From: Pseudomonas sp. H1h
GTDB taxonomy: Bacteria; Pseudomonadota; Gammaproteobacteria; Pseudomonadales; Pseudomonadaceae
DNA: 38,806 nucleotides
Assembly: GCF_000633255.1 (NCBI RefSeq)
Contig: NZ_AYMJ01000010.1
Location: 1-38,806 of the forward strand
Reading direction: 5' to 3'
The position numbers were made by a program, and so were the translations under genes. This document shows positions 25,578-33,070 of the stretch, in pieces. The notes below the pieces were generated by a model. That model had not been told where the DNA came from. It made no database searches and saw nothing but the letters and a program-made list of their open reading frames with translations. Position 1 is the first letter of the stretch. Every line of letters begins with the position of its first letter.

Positions 25578-26637
25578 CCTCGTTGCGCTGCTTTTTGCGC
25601 TGCTGCTATTGGGCGGCTGCGATCAGCCTGTTTCTGAGCAGAAGGGTTTTGCCGGGCTCGGCGATCAGGCTGCTCAGTTCACTCCCGTAGTGCCGGGGCG
25701 GGTGTTCAGCTTCCCGGCGGATCATGGCGCCCACGAAGGTTTTCGTATCGAGTGGTGGTACGTCACCGCCAATCTGAAGGATCAGCAGGGCCATGATTTC
25801 GGTGTGCAGTGGACGTTATTTCGCAGCGCCTTGAAACCAACGCCGCAGCCACCGGGCTGGGGCAATCAGACGCTCTGGCTTGGCCATGCGGCGGTGACCT
25901 CGGCCACCGCGCACCATGCCGCCGAGCGTTACGCCCGGGGCGGCGTAGGGCAGGCCGGAGTGAACGTGGCACCGTTCGAGGCGTGGATTGATGATTGGCG
26001 CTTTGCCAGTCAGGCGCCGGATCCGCTGACGGACCTGCAACTCAGTGCTGCAGACAAAACCTTCAGCTATCAACTGCACCTCACGTCCAGCCGCCCGTTG
26101 GTGTTGCAGGGCGACAACGGCTTCAGCCGCAAATCTGAACAGGGCCAGGCTTCGTACTACTACAGTCAGCCGTTTTTTCAGGCCAGCGGCACCCTGCAAA
26201 TCGACGGGCAGACCTACACCGTCAGCGGCCCGGCCTGGCTCGACCGTGAATGGAGCAGCCAACCGCTGGCGGCCAACCAGACTGGATGGGACTGGTTTTC
26301 CCTGCACCTGGACAGCGGTGAATCGCTGATGCTGTTTCGCACCCGGCAAACCGATGGCGCGCCGTATCTGACCGGCACCTGGATCAGCACCGACGGCCAG
26401 ACCCAAACCCTGACGGGCGAGCAGATCAAACTCACTCCTCAGGACACCGCGAAAGTCGCCGGCCGCACGATGCCGGTGCGCTGGTCGATCAGCATTCCCG
26501 ACAAACACCTCGACATCAGCCTGTCGGCGTTGAACCCCAACGCCTGGATGAACCTGCGCATTCCCTACTGGGAAGGCCCGGTGCGGATCAGCGGCAGCCA
26601 TGGCGGACGCGGCTATCTGGAAATGACCGGGTACTGA
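25567..26637 (+). CDS. AttH/CrtC-like lipocalin-fold lipoprotein
   Basis: A 356-residue lipoprotein with lipobox L-G-G-C (C18). The sequence carries the family signature FRIEWWYVTANLKDQQGHDF, followed by ARGGVGQAGV and GPAWLDREWSSQPLAANQTG (W-x-D-x-E-W). These are typical of the hydroxyneurosporene synthase (CrtC/AttH) two-domain lipocalin fold. The start at 25567 overlaps the permease end by 11 bases. In this genetic company it most likely hands over or receives a hydrophobic ligand for the ABC system, rather than hydrating carotenoids. Confidence 0.88.
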   Translation: MRINLVALLFALLLLGGCDQPVSEQKGFAGLGDQAAQFTPVVPGRVFSFPADHGAHEGFRIEWWYVTANLKDQQGHDFGVQWTLFRSALKPTPQPPGWGNQTLWLGHAAVTSATAHHAAERYARGGVGQAGVNVAPFEAWIDDWRFASQAPDPLTDLQLSAADKTFSYQLHLTSSRPLVLQGDNGFSRKSEQGQASYYYSQPFFQASGTLQIDGQTYTVSGPAWLDREWSSQPLAANQTGWDWFSLHLDSGESLMLFRTRQTDGAPYLTGTWISTDGQTQTLTGEQIKLTPQDTAKVAGRTMPVRWSISIPDKHLDISLSALNPNAWMNLRIPYWEGPVRISGSHGGRGYLEMTGY

Positions 26638-26652
26638 CGGCCATACACAAAA

Positions 26653-26680
26653 CCCTGTGGGAGCGGGCTTGCTCGCGAAG
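26653..26680. repeat. Single REP element
   Basis: CCCTGTGGGAGCGGGCTTGC followed by TCGCGAAG, the same subtype as the array at 1-408, located 16 bases after the AttH-like stop. Confidence 0.8.
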
Positions 26681-26763
26681 GCGCCCGTAAAGCCCCCACA
26701 AAGCAATTGCCCGGAACTCCGCTTCTCCCTGCTCCTTTGCGCGACCCCGTCGAGGACTTCCCC

Positions 26764-26832
26764 ATGAGCGACGACCAGACCTACTGGCAGCAATCCCCCG
26801 ACGCAGCATCAGAAACCAAAGCCAAGCCCTGA
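26764..26832 (+). CDS. Possible 22-residue small protein
   Basis: ATG at 26764, with GAGG about eight bases upstream, opens a short ORF (MSDDQTYWQQSPDAASETKA plus KP). Codons are mostly C- or G-ending, like local genes. The product would be soluble, acidic and unlike known families to my eye. It lies 86 bases before the secreted-protein gene, so it could also simply be leader sequence. Confidence 0.25.
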   Translation: MSDDQTYWQQSPDAASETKAKP

Positions 26833-26917
26833 ACAGCGTCTATGCTCAGTGGCACATTCGGCGCCGAACACACGTTGGCCCCGGGTGCTGCCATTCATCA
26901 CAGGGAAAGTACCGCTT

Positions 26918-27502
26918 ATGAAGCTCCAAGCACTGGCCAAGGCCATCACCCTCGCAACCGTATTGTCCGCCACCAGCTTCGGCGCATTGGCTGCCGATAT
27001 TCCGCTGTCCGCCACCCTCGAGGCCGATCAGGTCACCACCAAAGTGCTGGCCGTCGATGCGGCCAAACATCAGGTCGTGCTCGAAGGTGCTGAAGGTCGC
27101 CAGGTCCACGTTCAACTGAGCGACAAGGCGAAAAACCTGGCCAACCTCAAGGTCGGCGACCAAGTGAACGTTGAAGTGCAGCGCTCCGTGGCGGCCTACC
27201 TGGATACCGATGTGGATAAAGGTCTGCCTGGTACTGTCGAGCGCAGCGGCGAGTTGCGCAAGGCTCCGGGCAGTGAAAACCCGGGTGGCGAAGCGTATCG
27301 CCAGGTTCAGGTGCAACTGAAAATCACCAAAATTGATTTGAAGAAGAATCAGGTGACCCTGGAAAACCCGGCGGGGCAGTCGAAAATCCTCGACGTGAAA
27401 AAGCCAGAAATTCAAGCCAAGCTGAAGGATCTGAAAGAAGGGCAGAGCGTTATCGTCACTTACACCGATATATTAAAAGTGACCAGTCAGCATGAAAGCT
27501 GA
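26918..27502 (+). CDS. Secreted protein with a duplicated beta-rich module
   Basis: A 194-residue protein with a signal peptide (cleavage after …FGALA, about residue 25). Two similar modules follow: TKVLAVDAAKHQVVLEGAEG (41-60, ending in LKVGDQVNVEV) and ITKIDLKKNQVTLENPAG (ending in LKEGQSVIVTY). Each has the pattern V-x-x-I/V-D-x-K-x-x-x-V-x-L…G…LK-x-G-x-V-x-V, which suggests OB/SH3-like barrels. The start at 26918 has AGGGAA nine bases upstream. Likely periplasmic; function unknown. No operon partner is apparent. Confidence 0.75.
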   Translation: MKLQALAKAITLATVLSATSFGALAADIPLSATLEADQVTTKVLAVDAAKHQVVLEGAEGRQVHVQLSDKAKNLANLKVGDQVNVEVQRSVAAYLDTDVDKGLPGTVERSGELRKAPGSENPGGEAYRQVQVQLKITKIDLKKNQVTLENPAGQSKILDVKKPEIQAKLKDLKEGQSVIVTYTDILKVTSQHES

Positions 27503-27691
27503 GTATTAACTCTACAAGATGGTTGTTCTTGTACAGATTATTGTATGAGAACAATCATATGAAATGAGTGATGGAGCAGGTTGAAAGTTTCGCGAAAGAA
27601 TTGATCGATAAATATCTATTAACTTTTTCGTACATAATCTTTACCTTTATGAATGACGACATATGCGCCAACTTCTATTAAAATCCCTCTC

Positions 27692-27820
27692 GTTCGCCCA
27701 GTGTCAGGGCTCTTTACCGGTGCATGGATTGCCAGGCCATTACACTGGGCGAACACCTCTTCGGAGCGGATGTATACAATTTCAGACAAAAAAAGGGCGA
27801 CTTTGAAGTCGCCCTTTTTT
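27692..27820 (+). ncRNA. Candidate small RNA with long stem and intrinsic terminator
   Basis: The arms GTTCGCCCAGTGT (27692-27704) and ACACTGGGCGAAC (27742-27754) are perfect 13-base reverse complements around a 37-base loop. A roughly 33-base single-stranded stretch and the T-tailed hairpin at 27795-27820 follow. This is a plausible sRNA layout of about 130 bases in a 328-base space without a gene. No convincing promoter is seen upstream. The terminator also serves the minus-strand GT gene, so its presence alone does not prove an RNA. Confidence 0.28.
27788..27820. terminator. Bidirectional intrinsic terminator
   Basis: Stem GGGCGACTT / AAGTCGCCC with a 2-base loop at 27795-27814, flanked by seven A before and six T after, so it works on both strands. 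On the minus strand it lies 11 bases after the stop of the GT2 gene. Confidence 0.9.
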
Positions 27821-27830
27821 GTGCCCGTGA

Positions 27831-28637
27831 TTACGCCGATGCCTGCCCCTCAAAGCGTTTGAGGGTGGCCTCGTACATCCGGGTCCGGCGGTGATTTTTG
27901 CCGTAGGTGCCGGCAGCTGCGACGGTTCCTGCCTGGATATGATCCAGATAGCGGAAGATCTTGCGCGGCGCCAACAGCTTGATGCCGTAGCCCAACGCTG
28001 TCATTCGATCCTGCAGGGTATAACCGGGCACCCGGTCATCCATGCAAAAGTGCAGTCCCAGGGACTTCATCAATTTGGCGTTCCACAACGTGCAGAAACT
28101 TTTTAGATGAGTTTCCCGATAAGGTTTCGGCTCTTTGCTGCGCAAGCCCAACGAGGTTTTGGCCCGGCGAACATAATGTTTGCAAAAGCGCGAAGTTAAT
28201 CGCCAGGTGTCTCTCACAACTCCACGATTAATTTGCTCGACACAGCCGACGGCGGCGATGTCCGCAGTCTTGGTGCACTCACGCAGCATCATCGCGAAGA
28301 CTTCCTTGTCGTAGACAAAGGTGTCGGTGTGCAGCAGAAACAGATAGTCGGTTTCAACTTTATCCAATGCCATGTCCAGCGCCTTGCCATGCGCAATATG
28401 CCCGGCCTCTTTACCGGGCGAGGGACGTTCGATCAGATTGATCCAGTCCAGCGAGCGCAGATAATCCAGGCTGGCATCGGCCGAATCATTGTCCACCACC
28501 CAAACCGGAATGCGCTGCGCCTGAACGTGCTGGCGCAACAGCTCCAGGCACATTCGGGTGATGTCCGGGGTTTTGTAATTTACCAATACAAGACTGAAAT
28601 TCGGCTGCGTAACGGCTGGTAAATCAAACTGGCTCAT
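27831..28637 (-). CDS. Family 2 glycosyltransferase
   Basis: A 268-residue GT2. It opens FSLVLVNYKTPDITRMCLEL, then WVVDNDSADASLDYL, with a DxD-like segment in FLLHTDTFVYD. The C-terminal half is basic (KHYVRRAKTSLGLRSKEPKP). There is no membrane helix. ATG 28637 is chosen; a GTG at 28655 would add six residues, and neither has a strong ribosome site. It is outside the large exopolysaccharide operon and ends at a terminator. Acceptor unknown. Confidence 0.8.
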   Translation of the reverse strand: MSQFDLPAVTQPNFSLVLVNYKTPDITRMCLELLRQHVQAQRIPVWVVDNDSADASLDYLRSLDWINLIERPSPGKEAGHIAHGKALDMALDKVETDYLFLLHTDTFVYDKEVFAMMLRECTKTADIAAVGCVEQINRGVVRDTWRLTSRFCKHYVRRAKTSLGLRSKEPKPYRETHLKSFCTLWNAKLMKSLGLHFCMDDRVPGYTLQDRMTALGYGIKLLAPRKIFRYLDHIQAGTVAAAGTYGKNHRRTRMYEATLKRFEGQASA

Positions 28638-28854
28638 GTCGGGACGCTCATCCACGGTTGATCGGTGACAGGTGTCTGTCGGGCCGGGATGCTAGCGACG
28701 CAACCTTAGTTGAAGCTTAATTTGCCGTTGAGGAAGTGGGTCGAAGTGTGTCGAGCCCAGACACCTCACACACGACTTAAGCCGGCCCACACGCTAAACT
28801 GCGCGTCCGTTTTCACGCCTCAAGGAACAAACGGCGCCCGCCGTAGACTCACGG
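28638..28854. promoter_or_regulatory. Divergent intergenic region with GACAG-GTGT-CTGTC dyad
   Basis: Between the GT2 (-) and VanW (+) genes. A perfect dyad, GACAG-GTGT-CTGTC, lies at 28667-28680, just upstream of the GT2 start; it could be an operator or an RNA hairpin in the GT2 leader. The rest shows no gene. No clear -35/-10 pair was picked. Confidence 0.35.
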
Positions 28855-29667
28855 ATGAAACCACTCTCGCTTTACCACCCAGCCTTGTATTGGCTGCGCG
28901 TCTGGCAAAAAAGACTGTTCCGCCAGATCGCCTGGCACTGCTCCAGCCAACGCTATGCACGCCTGGTTGCCGGCGCTGACCGCCTGCCATTTCGCTACCT
29001 GAAACACACCTCGAAACTTATCCGCAAACTCGGCGACTCCGATCTCGCCCTGCAACACAACAAAGTCATCAATCTAAAACTCGCCGTCGCCGCCATCGAT
29101 GGCGTCATCATCGCCCCCGGCGAACACTTCTCCTTCTGCCGCCTCGTCGGCCGGCCAACCCGCAAACGCGGCTACGTCGAAGGCATGGAACTGTCCTTCG
29201 GCGAAGCGCGACGCGGTATCGGCGGCGGAATCTGCCAACTGAGCAACCTGATCCACTGGATGGCGATTCACTCACCACTGGTGGTCGTTGAACGCTCCAA
29301 CCACAGCTTCGATCCATTCCCGGACGAGGGGCGAGTATTGCCATTCGGTTCCGGCGCGGCGATTTTCTATAACTACGTAGATCTGGTGCTGCACAACCCG
29401 ACGGATCGGACTTTTCAGTTGAAGTTGAACGTGGGGGAGACGCAGCTGGAGGGGGAATTGTTGTGCGATCGGGTTCGGGATTATCGGTATCACGTGTTTC
29501 AGGAAGGGCACCGGTTTGTGCGGGACGGGGAGCGGGTGTATCGGGAGAATGAGATCTGGCGGGAGGTGCGGGAGAAGGGGCAGGTGGGGGAATTGGTGGA
29601 GAGGGTGAGGTTGTATCGGAATCGGGTGGTGGTTAAGTATGAGGTGATGGACGAGTTGATTGGGTAG
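28855..29667 (+). CDS. VanW family protein
   Basis: A 270-residue protein with the VanW domain: KVINLKLAVAAIDGVIIAPG, FSFCRLVGRPTRKRGYVEGM, then GIGGGICQLSNLIHWMAIHS and VVVERSNHSFDPFPDEGRVL. No signal peptide. The family's biochemical function is unresolved; VanW occurs with glycopeptide-resistance genes and in many unrelated settings. The coding strand switches from C-ending codons in the first half to strongly G-rich codons after about 29400, within one uninterrupted frame. Confidence 0.88.
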   Translation: MKPLSLYHPALYWLRVWQKRLFRQIAWHCSSQRYARLVAGADRLPFRYLKHTSKLIRKLGDSDLALQHNKVINLKLAVAAIDGVIIAPGEHFSFCRLVGRPTRKRGYVEGMELSFGEARRGIGGGICQLSNLIHWMAIHSPLVVVERSNHSFDPFPDEGRVLPFGSGAAIFYNYVDLVLHNPTDRTFQLKLNVGETQLEGELLCDRVRDYRYHVFQEGHRFVRDGERVYRENEIWREVREKGQVGELVERVRLYRNRVVVKYEVMDELIG

Positions 29668-29705
29668 GGCACGCCAACAGCTACGATGATATTGGCGCCC
29701 ACTGG

Positions 29706-30146
29706 TCAGTTTCTGAAGTAGAGCTCATCCAGTTGGCGTTTGCGTATGGACAGATACTCTTCCCATACCTTGGGGAAGTCTTCATCTTTGGTCAGCGGGA
29801 AGGTCAGATAGATGTACCTTCCAACCACACTGATGTATTGCCTCGCACGCTTAAAAGCCGGTTGTTCGTAAGCTGCCACGCTATCGTCATAGGCTTCATG
29901 GTAGTGATGGATGCTCACTCGGTGCGGGGCGATCATGCACCGCGAAAAATCGATCACCCAGCAGCTGTCAACGGCTGTGCTCAAATAACCGTAGACACCG
30001 TCGCTGGATAGACGAATGCATGAATTAGCCTGGGTGCCGTCGTCATCGTTGACCAAAATGATCTGGTCCGCGAAGTAATTGATATTTCTGCCGTCGGCTC
30101 CCATGCGGAATTCACCGTTGTTTTCGAAGGTGGCGGTCCAGTTATT
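29706..30146 (-). pseudogene. Unrecognised ORF, apparently 5'-truncated at an Rhs junction
   Basis: From ATG 30104 it encodes 132 residues (MGADGRNINYFADQ…), but no ribosome site precedes that ATG. The frame stays protein-like for another 13 codons upstream (NNWTATFENNGEFR), until the Rhs fragment on the opposite strand begins near 30147. I read this as a gene that lost its original start when the Rhs segment was joined. The C-terminal half is acidic/aromatic (FPKVWEEYLSIRKRQLDELY). It belongs to no family I recognise; an immunity protein is possible from the position only. It may still be expressed in short form. Confidence 0.5.
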
Positions 30147-30945
30147 ATGACTGCGACGCCAACGGCAACCTTGCCGGTATCGATGACAGCTGCAAAGGCA
30201 AACGCAGCTACCACTACGACCCGCTGGACAGACTGATCAGCATCCGTGGCGCTATGCCAGAAAGCTTTGTACATGATCCGGCAGGCAACCTCCTCGGCCA
30301 GAACGATCTGCCCGCGACCAACCTCGCCAACGTCAAAGTCAACCGCCTGCTGATGCAGGGTGATCGTCACGCCGAGTACGGCGCTCACGGCAACCTAAGC
30401 CGTGAGCGCCGTGCCAGAAACTCGTCACCGAATATCGCTACGACTGTCAGCACCGCCTCATCGGCGTCAGCCTGCCGGGCGGTAGCACCGCGTCCTATAA
30501 ATACGACGCCTTCGGCCGCCGCATCGAAAAAACCGTCGACGGCCACACCACCGAGTTGTTGTGGCAAGGCGAACGGCTGATCGCTGAAAGCGCTGAGAAC
30601 CGCTACCGCAGCTACGTCTACGAACCGGGCACCTTCCGACCTTTGGCGATGCTCGACGGCAAAGGCCCGCTCAGGGCTACACCGTTCTATTACCAACTCG
30701 ACCATCTTGGCACTCCGCAGGAACTCACCGATTACAGCGGCGAGATCATGTGGTCGGCAAAGTATCGAACCTACGGCAATCTCGCGGCATTGGAAATCAG
30801 TGAAATCGATAACCCGTTACGGTTCCAGGGGCAGTATTTCGATGCCGAGACATGCCTACACTACAATCGCTATCGCTACTACAATCCGAACACTGGAAGT
30901 TTTTTGACCCCGGCCCCGATCAAACTAGCGGGGGGGCTGACGGGA
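30145..30945 (+). pseudogene. Rhs core fragment A, inverted relative to the intact Rhs
   Basis: Translated pieces match residues of the intact Rhs from DANGNLAGIDD to PDPIKLSGG: SYHYDPLDRLISIRGA, NRLLMQGDRH, YYQLDHLGTPQELTDYSGEI and RFQGQYFDAET. The similarity starts abruptly near 30147. A 7-base deletion near 30411, relative to the intact copy, shifts the frame. DNA identity to 34060-34852 looks about 80-85 percent, with a 29-base identical run (30730-30758 equals the complement of 34237-34265). The fragment ends at a run of seven G (30930-30936). There is no N-terminal half, so it cannot be exported on its own. Confidence 0.88.
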
Positions 30946-31119
30946 AAGGAAAGCCGGGGGAAATCCCTTGGTACTCTGACATTCCTGAGGTCAACGAGGT
31001 AACCAAAGGGGAGCCTATTCCTTCCACACCATCTTGATAAAGAGACTATTCAGTTAATACCAACAGACCTACATGGAAACATCCCCCATATAGGCTTTGC
31101 TTCGGACATGAGGGATTAG
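30937..31119 (+). pseudogene. Decayed Rhs C-terminal toxin tip, HNH-like
   Basis: Right after the G-run, one frame reads GKGKPGEIPWYSDIPEVNEV. A second, from about 31027, reads HHLDKETIQLIPTDLHG then NIPHIGFASDMRD and stops at 31117-31119, only two bases before the SUKH gene. The H-H-x-D…L-I-P-x-x-L-H…P-H-x-G pattern is that of WHH/HNH-type toxin nucleases. Two small indels, one at the G-run (seven G; eight would join the core to this frame) and one near 31020, would be needed for a continuous product. The DPxGL boundary motif and the start of the toxin are missing. Confidence 0.5.
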
Positions 31120-31121
31120 TT

Positions 31122-31637
31122 ATGTCATATGATAAGATTTTAAACGAACTCGGCGCCGAGTCGATGTCTTTCGAGACAAAACGGCCCCGCAACAGTTTGC
31201 AAAGCGATATTAAAATCACAGAAAACTTGAAAAAGCTTCTTGACAGATTCAAGACACCCATTGTCTTTTCCAATGGTGCAAAATTCAAAATATCTAAAGA
31301 GCTGTCTATCGGTGACAAAAACGGCTTCGTATTTCTGGATGTACTATACGGACTAGCTTCAGACTCAAACAACATACACTACAAGAATGAATTGTATTCG
31401 AACCAAATACGCAGTGACTTCTACACTTTTGGTGAATCAGGTGGGGGAGATCAATTTTGCATTAACAAAAATACAGAAGAAGTATATTACTGGCGTCACG
31501 AAGCAGAAGATGATGCATCATCGCTATTTCTAATTGCGCCATCCTTTACTAATTTTTTCGAACAACTCATACCTGACAATGATGAAACCAACTCAAAAGA
31601 TCACGACGGAATAATCAGTGCCGAGTTTAATTTTTAG
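31122..31637 (+). CDS. SUKH (SMI1/KNR4) family immunity protein 1
   Basis: A 171-residue protein of the SUKH superfamily. The second half has the hallmark strand pattern FYTFGESGGGDQFCINKN…VYYWRHEAED…LIAPSFTNFFEQLI. The start has GAGG about nine bases upstream and lies two bases after the stop of the HNH-like tip, the normal toxin-immunity spacing. Low GC, unlike the flanking chromosome. The toxin is decayed, so this would now protect against toxins from others (orphan immunity). Confidence 0.8.
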   Translation: MSYDKILNELGAESMSFETKRPRNSLQSDIKITENLKKLLDRFKTPIVFSNGAKFKISKELSIGDKNGFVFLDVLYGLASDSNNIHYKNELYSNQIRSDFYTFGESGGGDQFCINKNTEEVYYWRHEAEDDASSLFLIAPSFTNFFEQLIPDNDETNSKDHDGIISAEFNF

Positions 31638-31793
31638 AAACCCGTGATTCAGAATACCCTAGTAGGATTCATAGACATTGTCCATGCCCCGATCCGGGGT
31701 GAATTACCCCTGATTTACTCACCATATGGCTCTTTGTGTAGGCCCTAGAACTAGGTACGGAACATTTGTGCCACCTGGGGACTATGAAAATAA
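31638..31793. other. Short AT-rich spacer with two hairpins
   Basis: No gene is seen. It contains the dyads CCCCG-ATC-CGGGG (31687-31699) and CCTAG-AA-CTAGG (31744-31755). Either may be a remnant of a terminator or recombination boundary. Confidence 0.3.
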
Positions 31794-32111
31794 ATGAAAG
31801 TCAGATGCAAAACAAACAAAATAGACAACAGCTTTACGCAAGACACTGCAACAATACTGAGGCGCTCTATCTCAATCATCGACAGTGAGCTAGAGATAGA
31901 AGTTGGAAAGAACATACAGTTTACGGCATAGAGTTCTGGGGTAATTGCCCATGGATTTACATATGCGCAGACTCGTATGATGAATGCCCCAAAGTTCGCA
32001 CTAGAATTTTTTGAAATCACTGAAAAAATTTCTTCTCATTGGGTTCTAAGGTCAAAAGACACATACAACAGCAAAGTTAAGACACAGCTCGTTTTTTTGC
32101 GAATGAGCTGA
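31794..32111 (+). pseudogene. 106-codon reading frame broken by one in-frame TAG
   Basis: From ATG 31794 (MKVRCKTNKIDNSFTQDTAT) the frame runs to TGA 32109-32111 except for TAG at 31929-31931 (codon 46). Translation on both sides of the stop looks protein-like (RRSISIIDSELEIEVGKNIQ; APKFALEFFEITEKISSHWV). I know no family for it. The position between two immunity genes suggests a dead immunity gene. At this base composition a chance ORF cannot be excluded. Confidence 0.32.
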
Positions 32112-32371
32112 CGACGATAGCTTTTTGGTGAGTGTGAAATGTAGAAAAAGGGCGACGTATTTATTTTCAGTCCCTTTTGAATCGAAAGGGGAGCAAGCCA
32201 GAAAAAATCTGTCCCATTTGCCTTTATGTCCCTACGCCTCGGCTAGGCTATTGATGGACATTCTACCTTCGGAGGCCGAGATACAGATATCTGTTCGGGG
32301 CAAGACCACGTCTAGAAAATCGAATGTGGAATGCCCTTGCTGCTTGTCAGATAATTCAGGGTTGAAAAAAG
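32112..32371. other. Intergenic remnant with imperfect inverted GGG(A/C)…TTTTC segments
   Basis: Near 32150-32168 (GGGCGACGTATTTATTTTC) and 32202-32216 (complement reads GGGACAGATTTTTTC) there are imperfect inverted copies of a GGGAC-AGATTTATTTT-like motif, commonly seen around decayed insertion elements in Pseudomonas. The 85-codon frame here (32125-32382) has no ribosome site or recognisable content and is not called. Confidence 0.25.
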
Positions 32372-32818
32372 TCAGGTTCTAAGTTCGACGTATTCTTTGA
32401 AGAATGAATAAAAGTTGTCTGCTATTTTTTTTGACGGCTTTTTCTTAAACAGATCGTAGCTAGTGATCTGTCCGTTCTCCGTGGGTCCACAATCAATTGT
32501 CCAGCAAACTTCGTAATCTTTTAAGTAAATCACTGCAAAGTTGCTAGGCAGTTCAAATTCTGATCGGCAGTACACGGTGCTGTAATTTACAGTTCCGCCA
32601 TTGTCTAAAGTCGCATCATTGTTCTCAATCCCGCATATTTCTGAGCCTGCTGCTCCACCGCCACCGCATACATTCAAGAAATCAACGAAATCTTCAGTTA
32701 GTTTTATGCCTAAAATAATTTCGAGTTTTTTAATTTGCTCAGTAGTGGCGGGGCCGAGCCAAAAAGTTTCTTCGTCGGAATTGTCGAGCTTTGTTATCAA
32801 ATCTTGATAGTTATGCAT
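32372..32818 (-). CDS. SUKH (SMI1/KNR4) family immunity protein 2
   Basis: A 148-residue protein. The N-terminal helix ends in TEQIKKLEIILGIKLTEDFV, followed by DFLNVCGGGGAAGSEICGIE, the textbook SUKH start (xFLxxxGGG). The C-terminal part reads FAVIYLKDYEVCWTIDCGP and ITSYDLFKKK…FYSFFKEYVEL. The start at 32818 is preceded by GAGTGAG; a GTG at 32830 would add four residues. It follows Rhs fragment B on the same strand, so it was probably part of a toxin-immunity module whose toxin is gone. Confidence 0.85.
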   Translation of the reverse strand: MHNYQDLITKLDNSDEETFWLGPATTEQIKKLEIILGIKLTEDFVDFLNVCGGGGAAGSEICGIENNDATLDNGGTVNYSTVYCRSEFELPSNFAVIYLKDYEVCWTIDCGPTENGQITSYDLFKKKPSKKIADNFYSFFKEYVELRT

Positions 32819-32867
32819 GGTTTTGCTCACTCAAAGTCTTTGGTTCGTTCTTTCTAATATGCTTTTC

Positions 32868-33070
32868 GCGGTACTTGGCAGCTCACATGATCTCGCTGCT
32901 GTATTCGGTCCGTTCCTGCGATGTTCCCAAGCGGTAAAGCTGATAGTAGAACTGAGTGGCCTGACGAAGGCCCTCACCATCGATCATGGCAAGCGGGCGC
33001 AAGGTACCCGGTTCGTAGATGTAACTGCGGTCGTGGTTTTCTCTGCTTTCCGCGATCAGTCTTTCATCCA
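32868..33070 (-). pseudogene. Rhs core fragment B (scar, no toxin)
   Basis: Reads ERLIAESRENHDRSYIYEPG, then FYYQLYRLGTSQERTEYSSE-IM, matching intact Rhs residues ERLIVESGDNRYRSYIYEP to YSGEIMWSAKYR. The W codon after EIM is TGA, a nonsense change, and the match ends near 32868. The left join to the CPCC gene shares the bases GACTGATCG. It is in direct orientation with the intact Rhs. No toxin domain remains between this scar and SUKH gene 2. Confidence 0.85.

Noticed and set aside
22456..26637. MacB-like antibiotic or macrolide efflux system
   Set aside because: The permease is the long double-FtsX form and the third gene encodes a lipocalin-like lipoprotein instead of a MacA-type adaptor or TolC, so an efflux name is not supported.
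27653..27862. 69-codon plus-strand frame downstream of the secreted protein
   Set aside because: Runs through the dyad and terminator and into the opposite gene; no ribosome site.
31751..32020. 89-codon minus-strand frame with a hydrophobic stretch
   Set aside because: No ribosome site, and the hydrophobicity comes from AT-rich antisense codons; the plus-strand frame looks more protein-like.
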